Positions 57,204-64,000 of a stretch of DNA of 64,000 nt are shown here, one piece after another. The notes below the pieces were generated by a model. The model made no database searches, had not been told where the DNA came from, and saw only the letters and a program-made list of their open reading frames with translations. Source of the stretch: Methylobacillus gramineus (GTDB lineage Bacteria; Pseudomonadota; Gammaproteobacteria; Burkholderiales; Methylophilaceae); the NCBI RefSeq assembly GCF_020532675.1, contig NZ_JAJAVE010000003.1:1-64000 (forward strand), given 5' to 3'. How positions within the stretch are numbered: the first letter of the stretch is position 1; every line of letters starts with the position of its first letter. A program made the position numbers and the translations under genes.

Positions 57204-58715
57204 TCAGGCAAGCTTGTCATCCGCTACATGGTATTTGGGGTCCTCCAGCAGGTTGACCTCTACCATGCCCTTGGCTTTATCCAGCAACTCCTGGCAATCC
57301 GGGCTCAGGTGCTTGAGATAAAGCCGCTTGCCTGCGCTTGAATACCGTTCTGCCAAGGCATCAATAGCCGCCAAGGCAGAATGATCCACCACCTTGGCAT
57401 GCCTGAAATCGATAATGACATGGTCAGGATCCTGCTTAGGCGTAAATAACGCATTAAACGCGGCAATCGAGGCAAAAAACAAACTGCCCTTCAGTTCATA
57501 GACTTTCCAGCCCTGCTCATTGAGGTGTGACTCTGCCTTGATCTGTTTCGCATGTTCCCAGGCAAATACAAGTGCCGATACAATCACCCCGGTGAGCACC
57601 GCAATCGCCAGATTGGCAGCCACCGTCACCGCAGCAACCAGCAACCCCACCACAATATCCGGCTTGGGTACCTTGCCAAACAACCTGAAACTACCCCATT
57701 CAAACGTCTTCTCTGCCACCACAAACATCACGCCCACCAACGCTGCCAACGGGATCATCTCAATCCAGCGCGAAGCAAACAGGATAAACGAGAGCAGGAA
57801 CAATGAAGTGGCAATACCTGACAACCTGTGCAAGGCCCCATTGCCCACGTTGATCATGCTCTGCCCTATCATGGCACAGCCACCCATGCCACCAAAAAGC
57901 CCAGTCACCACATTGGCACTGCCCTGCGCCAGCGATTCGCGGTTAGGCTCTCCACGCGTATCCGTCATTTCATCAATCAGGTTAAGCGTAAGCAAGGTCT
58001 CTGTCAGGCCTATCACCGCCAGGATCAAGGCATAAGGGAAAATAATCTTCAGGGTCTCAAACGTGATCGGTACCTGGGGTAAATGAAACGCGGGCAAACC
58101 TCCAGCAATCGATCCCAGATCACCCACCGTTTTGGTGCTAATACCCAGCACAGCCGCGCCTACCGTTACCACCGCAATAGCCGCCAAGGCGGAGGGAATC
58201 GCCTTGGTCAATTTGGGTAACCAGTAAATAATTGATACCGTCAGCGCAATCAATCCCGCCATGACGTAAAGCGGTAACCCGCTCATCCAGACTTCATTGC
58301 CATCCGCGCCTACTGTTTTCAAGTGGTGAAATTGCGCAATAAAAATCACGATCGCCAACCCATTCACAAACCCCAACATCACGGGATGCGGCACCATGCG
58401 GATGTATTTGCCCAGTTTAGCCACCGCAAACAACATCTGTAATATCCCCATCAGCACTACAGTCGCAAACAGATATTCCGCGCCATGCTGCACAACCAAA
58501 GCCACCATCACCACCGCCAATGCCCCTGCAGCTCCCGATATCATCCCTGGACGCCCACCAAAGGCAGAAGTGATGAAAGACACTATGACAGCCGCATAAA
58601 GCCCCGTAAGCGGCGAGACATGCGCAATCAGCGCAAAAGCGATTGCCTCTGGCACCATGGCCAAAGCCACGGTAAGGCCGCTTAACAGATTGGTTTTGAT
58701 ATCGTTTATGGACAT
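57204..58715 (-). CDS. SulP-family anion transporter with STAS domain
   Basis: A 503-aa transporter with about 10-12 membrane segments (LLSGLTVALAMVPEAIAFAL, GAAGALAVVMVALVVQHG, GLFGGMGGCAMIGQSMIN) and a C-terminal STAS domain at about 410-495 (HVIIDFRHAKVVDHSALAAI). SulP proteins move sulfate, bicarbonate or other anions; the bicarbonate/Na type is possible but unproven. ATG at 58715 (MSINDIKTN) is chosen over an upstream codon that adds 13 residues. Its 3' end abuts the convergent GH2 gene with no space between. Confidence 0.92.
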   Translation of the reverse strand: MSINDIKTNLLSGLTVALAMVPEAIAFALIAHVSPLTGLYAAVIVSFITSAFGGRPGMISGAAGALAVVMVALVVQHGAEYLFATVVLMGILQMLFAVAKLGKYIRMVPHPVMLGFVNGLAIVIFIAQFHHLKTVGADGNEVWMSGLPLYVMAGLIALTVSIIYWLPKLTKAIPSALAAIAVVTVGAAVLGISTKTVGDLGSIAGGLPAFHLPQVPITFETLKIIFPYALILAVIGLTETLLTLNLIDEMTDTRGEPNRESLAQGSANVVTGLFGGMGGCAMIGQSMINVGNGALHRLSGIATSLFLLSFILFASRWIEMIPLAALVGVMFVVAEKTFEWGSFRLFGKVPKPDIVVGLLVAAVTVAANLAIAVLTGVIVSALVFAWEHAKQIKAESHLNEQGWKVYELKGSLFFASIAAFNALFTPKQDPDHVIIDFRHAKVVDHSALAAIDALAERYSSAGKRLYLKHLSPDCQELLDKAKGMVEVNLLEDPKYHVADDKLA

Positions 58716-58741
58716 ATGGCTAATAATTAACTGATGGAAGT

Positions 58742-58771
58742 AAAAAAGCCCCAACTTTTATTGGGGCTTGA
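58742..58771 (-). terminator. Terminator after gyrB
   Basis: Read on the minus strand, AAGCCCCAA and TTGGGGCTT pair around a TAAAAG loop, followed by a T run. It lies 36 nt past the gyrB stop and ends the dnaA-dnaN-gyrB unit. Confidence 0.85.
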
Positions 58772-58805
58772 TATTTAAAATATGATATCTAAATTTAAAA
58801 AAATT

Positions 58806-61226
<2,421 letters not shown>

Positions 61227-61253
61227 ATCAATTTAATTCAATAAAACAATGCC

Positions 61254-62357
61254 TTAAATACGCATTGGCATTACAACATATTTGTAGTTGTTGTCATTTT
61301 CAACCGTGACCAAGCAGCTGCTGTTGGCATCTGCAAAAGAAAACACGACGTTTTCGCTATCAACATTATTCAGAACGTCAATCATGTAAGTCACATTAAA
61401 GCCGATGTCCAGCGCATTGCCTGGATAGTTTATTTCAAGTTCTTCTTCTGCTTCTTCCTGCTCACTGTTGGTGCTGATGAGCTTCAAGCTATTGCCAGTC
61501 AATACCATACGGATTCCACGATATTTTTCATTGGAAAGAATCGAAGCGCGTTGCATGGAAAGCAGGATCATCATGCGATCTACAGTGAAACTGTTTTGAT
61601 GACCACTAGGGATAACACGTGTGTAATCAGGGAACTTCCCGTCAATTACCTTTGAAATCAAACGGATATCACCAAAAGCAAAGTTAGCTTGACCACTGGC
61701 AACCTCTATTGTGACTTCTTCCTCGCTTTCATCCAACAACTTTATCAATTCAATCACGGTTTTACGCGGCAGGATTATTTCCTGTTTTTCGTAGCTCGTC
61801 GTGAGTTCAGTTGAAGTAAAACTCAGCCTGTGTCCGTCAGTACCTACCACATTGAGACGATTGCCATTCACTTCGAATAGCAATCCATTGAGGTAATACC
61901 GGATGTCCTGTTGTGCCATCGCAAACTCAACTTGCTTGAAAAGACGCTTCAGGGATTTCTGGCCAATTTTAATCACGGTATTGCTTGCGCCAGCGGCCTT
62001 GGTCATTACCGGGTAATCGTTGGCAGGCAAGGTTTGCAAATTAAATCGACTTTTTCCGGTTTTGACCTGAATTCGATTTTCCTGCGTTGCCATGTTGATT
62101 TCAGCGTTTTCAGGTAGTGACCTGCAGATATCCAGCAGTTTTTTTGCTGATACTGTGGTCGATAATTCTCCACCAACCGCGGTTTCCACAGAAAGTGAGA
62201 TTTGCATTTCAAGATCTGTGGCTGTCAGGACGATTTTATCTTGCTTTGCTTCCAGTAACAGATTGGAAAGGATAGGCAAGGTATGACGTCTTTCAACAAT
62301 GCCGCTTACAGATGAAAGGGGTTTTAGCAGCGTATCGCGATTGATTTTGATATTCAT
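61254..62357 (-). CDS. dnaN: DNA polymerase III beta sliding clamp
   Basis: The 367-aa processivity clamp has three repeated clamp folds with the family start MNIKINRDTLLKPLSSVSGIV, DGHRLSF in the middle and the C-terminal YKYVVMPMRI, which lines the peptide-binding groove. Canonical dnaA-dnaN-gyrB order. A 224-bp gap separates it from dnaA. Confidence 0.98.
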   Translation of the reverse strand: MNIKINRDTLLKPLSSVSGIVERRHTLPILSNLLLEAKQDKIVLTATDLEMQISLSVETAVGGELSTTVSAKKLLDICRSLPENAEINMATQENRIQVKTGKSRFNLQTLPANDYPVMTKAAGASNTVIKIGQKSLKRLFKQVEFAMAQQDIRYYLNGLLFEVNGNRLNVVGTDGHRLSFTSTELTTSYEKQEIILPRKTVIELIKLLDESEEEVTIEVASGQANFAFGDIRLISKVIDGKFPDYTRVIPSGHQNSFTVDRMMILLSMQRASILSNEKYRGIRMVLTGNSLKLISTNSEQEEAEEELEINYPGNALDIGFNVTYMIDVLNNVDSENVVFSFADANSSCLVTVENDNNYKYVVMPMRI

Positions 62358-62415
62358 ATCTTTAAAACCTAAATAGTAAAATATAAATTAATGATAACAA
62401 TAATGTTAGAGACTT

Positions 62416-62571
62416 CTGTTGATAACTCTATTTTTTCTTTTAAACTCAAATTACTAAGTCAGACTCAACTGTCTTGACATTGTTAGATACTGGTGTGGAT
62501 AGAATGTTGGTTATTTTAACGCTTTCTGAAAATCGCGCCTAAACCGCATTTCTATTCACAGGCTATCCATA
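62416..62571. promoter_or_regulatory. Putative DnaA-box cluster in dnaA-dnaN gap
   Basis: Four 9-mers near the TTATCCACA consensus occur in the 224-bp AT-rich gap: TTATCAACA (minus strand, 62416-62424), CTATCCACA (minus strand, 62494-62502), CTATTCACA (62552-62560) and CTATCCATA (62563-62571). The last two start 11 bp apart, about one helical turn. They could belong to oriC or to DnaA control of dnaN; the classical origin may lie on the other side of dnaA, outside the window. Confidence 0.5.
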
Positions 62572-62581
62572 ACTTAACTGC

Positions 62582-64000
62582 TTAATCCCTGATCACCTGG
62601 ATCAGCACCGAGATATCTCGCCCTACATTGGGATCATTCTGCCTTAATTGCTCAATTTCATCACAGGCATGCATCACGGTGGTGTGATGGCGACTACCAA
62701 ACGCTTCTCCAATCTCTGGAAAACTATGATTGGTCAGCTCACGCGCTAGCGCCATGGCTACCTGCCGTGGACGGGCAAAATTACGTGAGCGTTTCTTGCT
62801 ATACATTTCCGCTACTTTAATCTTGTAATAGTCAGCCACCGTTTTTTGAATATTTTCAATTGTAATCTGGCGACCGCGTACGGCGATCAGGTCTTTCAAT
62901 GCTTCCTTTGCCAAGTTGACGTCGATAGCATGTCCGGTGAAATTGGCCATGGCAATGATACGATTGAGTGCACCTTCCAGCTCACGCACGCTGGAACGGA
63001 CCTGTTTGGCGATGAAGAAGGCGACATCCTCATGCAAGTTGACACGTGCAGCCTCGGCCTTTTTCAACAGAATCGCCACGCGCATTTCCAACTCAGGTGG
63101 TTCAACAGCTACGGTCAGGCCCCAGCTGAAACGAGTACGCAGACGTTCATCGACATCTGCGATTTCCTTGGGATAGGTATCACAGGTGATGATGATCTGT
63201 TTCTTGGCTTCAATCAGCGAGTTGAAGGCGTAGAAAAATTCTTCTTGGGTACGACTCTTTTTGGCGAAAAACTGGATATCGTCAATCAACAGTAGATCAA
63301 GAGAGTGATATTGACGCTTGAACTCATCAAACGCCTTGTGTTCGTAGGCTTTTACCACATCAGAGACATAGCGTTCTGCATGTAGATAGCGGATCTTGGC
63401 ATCTGGCCGTTGCTGTTTGAGGTGATTGCCGATGGCTTGCAGCACATGGGTTTTGCCTAGCCCTACACCGCCATAAATAAACAAGGGGTTGTAGGCGGTG
63501 CCCGGATTTTCTGCGACCTGGATGGCGGCAGCTCTGGCTAGTTGATTCGCTTTACCAGTGACAAAGTTATCAAAAGAGAACGATGGATTCAGTCCATTGG
63601 TTTCAACCGCGGGCTTGGTTTTCTTGACAACGTTGGCAGCGCGACTAGGACTGACAGGCTTGGTTACCTTGCTTATTTCAGCATCCAAAGAAGGGATAGC
63701 AGTGTCAGGGCTGGTTTTTGCTGGTTTACTGGGAATGGCAGAAATGGCAGGCGCTTGTTTCTTGTCGGTCGCATCGTACAAGGCCAATTCAATTTGAACT
63801 GACTCGGGATAGACTTCTTCTGCCAGGATTTGGATCTTCTGCAGGAATCTATCTTTTACCCATTGCTGTACAAAGCGATTGGGGGCAAGTAAACGGAAGA
63901 TACCATTATGGGTTTCAAACCTGAGCGGTTTGATCCAAGTATTGAATTGCTGCGCCGATAATTCCTCTTCAAAGCGACCGAGACAAATAGACCAAAAATT
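62582..64000 (-). CDS. dnaA: Chromosomal replication initiator DnaA (5' end cut by window)
   Basis: 472 residues are visible, and the frame runs off the right edge. The reading frame starts in the window at NFWSICLGRFEEELSAQQFN, so only about 1-4 N-terminal residues are missing. Domains: DnaB-binding domain I, a proline/lysine-rich linker, the AAA+ core with Walker A GGVGLGKTH and Walker B LLLIDDIQF, and the C-terminal DNA-binding helix-turn-helix with GEAFGSRHHTTVMHACDEI. Internal starts further down would be too short; the full protein is certain. Confidence 0.98.
   Translation of the reverse strand, partial: NFWSICLGRFEEELSAQQFNTWIKPLRFETHNGIFRLLAPNRFVQQWVKDRFLQKIQILAEEVYPESVQIELALYDATDKKQAPAISAIPSKPAKTSPDTAIPSLDAEISKVTKPVSPSRAANVVKKTKPAVETNGLNPSFSFDNFVTGKANQLARAAAIQVAENPGTAYNPLFIYGGVGLGKTHVLQAIGNHLKQQRPDAKIRYLHAERYVSDVVKAYEHKAFDEFKRQYHSLDLLLIDDIQFFAKKSRTQEEFFYAFNSLIEAKKQIIITCDTYPKEIADVDERLRTRFSWGLTVAVEPPELEMRVAILLKKAEAARVNLHEDVAFFIAKQVRSSVRELEGALNRIIAMANFTGHAIDVNLAKEALKDLIAVRGRQITIENIQKTVADYYKIKVAEMYSKKRSRNFARPRQVAMALARELTNHSFPEIGEAFGSRHHTTVMHACDEIEQLRQNDPNVGRDISVLIQVIRD

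Overview
The window looks like the replication-origin-proximal part of a betaproteobacterial methylotroph chromosome, most likely Methylophilaceae (Methylobacillus, Methylovorus or Methylophilus type). Three things suggest this: the dnaA-dnaN-gyrB block at the right end, betaproteobacterial gene orders throughout (gmk-rpoZ-spoT-recG; argH/algZR-hemCDXY; accBC-prmA; rph-rdgB-hemW), and a 23-aa pqqA precursor gene, which implies PQQ-dependent methanol oxidation. The genus call is inference from protein resemblance; no database was searched.

Layout. 1-367 is a degenerate tandem repeat array next to tyrS. 0.4-10 kb holds tyrS, divergent from an M23 peptidase-anmK-gltA run, then the leftward erpA-bactofilin-membrane protein-argC and rplM-rpsI genes. 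9-18.5 kb is a leftward ubiA/ubiC/recG/ridA/spoT/rpoZ/gmk/TerC-like/yicC series (ubiquinone, stringent response, nucleotide and RNA metabolism). 18.5-25 kb runs rightward: a Ser/Thr kinase with a PP2C phosphatase, rph-rdgB-small gene-hemW, and a diguanylate cyclase. 25-32.4 kb is argH, the LytS/LytR-type pair algZ/algR and hemC-hemD-hemX-hemY. 32.4-41 kb has a 2Fe-2S flavin reductase, fxsA, cutA, dsbD, a TlpA thioredoxin, aroQ, accB-accC, prmA and a zinc-ribbon membrane protein.

41-57 kb is more accessory and stress-flavoured: orphan pqqA, oxyR facing an HPP/CBS membrane protein, an MscS channel, HU, msrB, mqo, a BON-domain protein, tRNA-Glu, DNA polymerase IV, a SRPBCC protein, a secreted GH2 glycosidase and several very small genes. 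Two of these small genes (45192-45269 and 54816-54914) encode 25- and 32-residue proteins that are clearly related to each other and match no family I know. A 134-bp (ATTAG)n microsatellite sits directly upstream of a LysR regulator and looks like a contingency locus.

57-64 kb holds a SulP transporter, then gyrB, dnaN and dnaA (dnaA is cut by the window edge, losing only its first few codons). Three near-perfect parS-like 16-mers lie at 33597, 55685 and 61211, consistent with a ParB-loading zone next to oriC. No CRISPR array, insertion sequence, prophage or rRNA gene was found. The most notable unexplained items are the microprotein pair, the pentanucleotide repeat, the parS-like cluster, a TTGTCCTACAA-like motif upstream of several stress or signalling genes, and the repeat array at the left edge.
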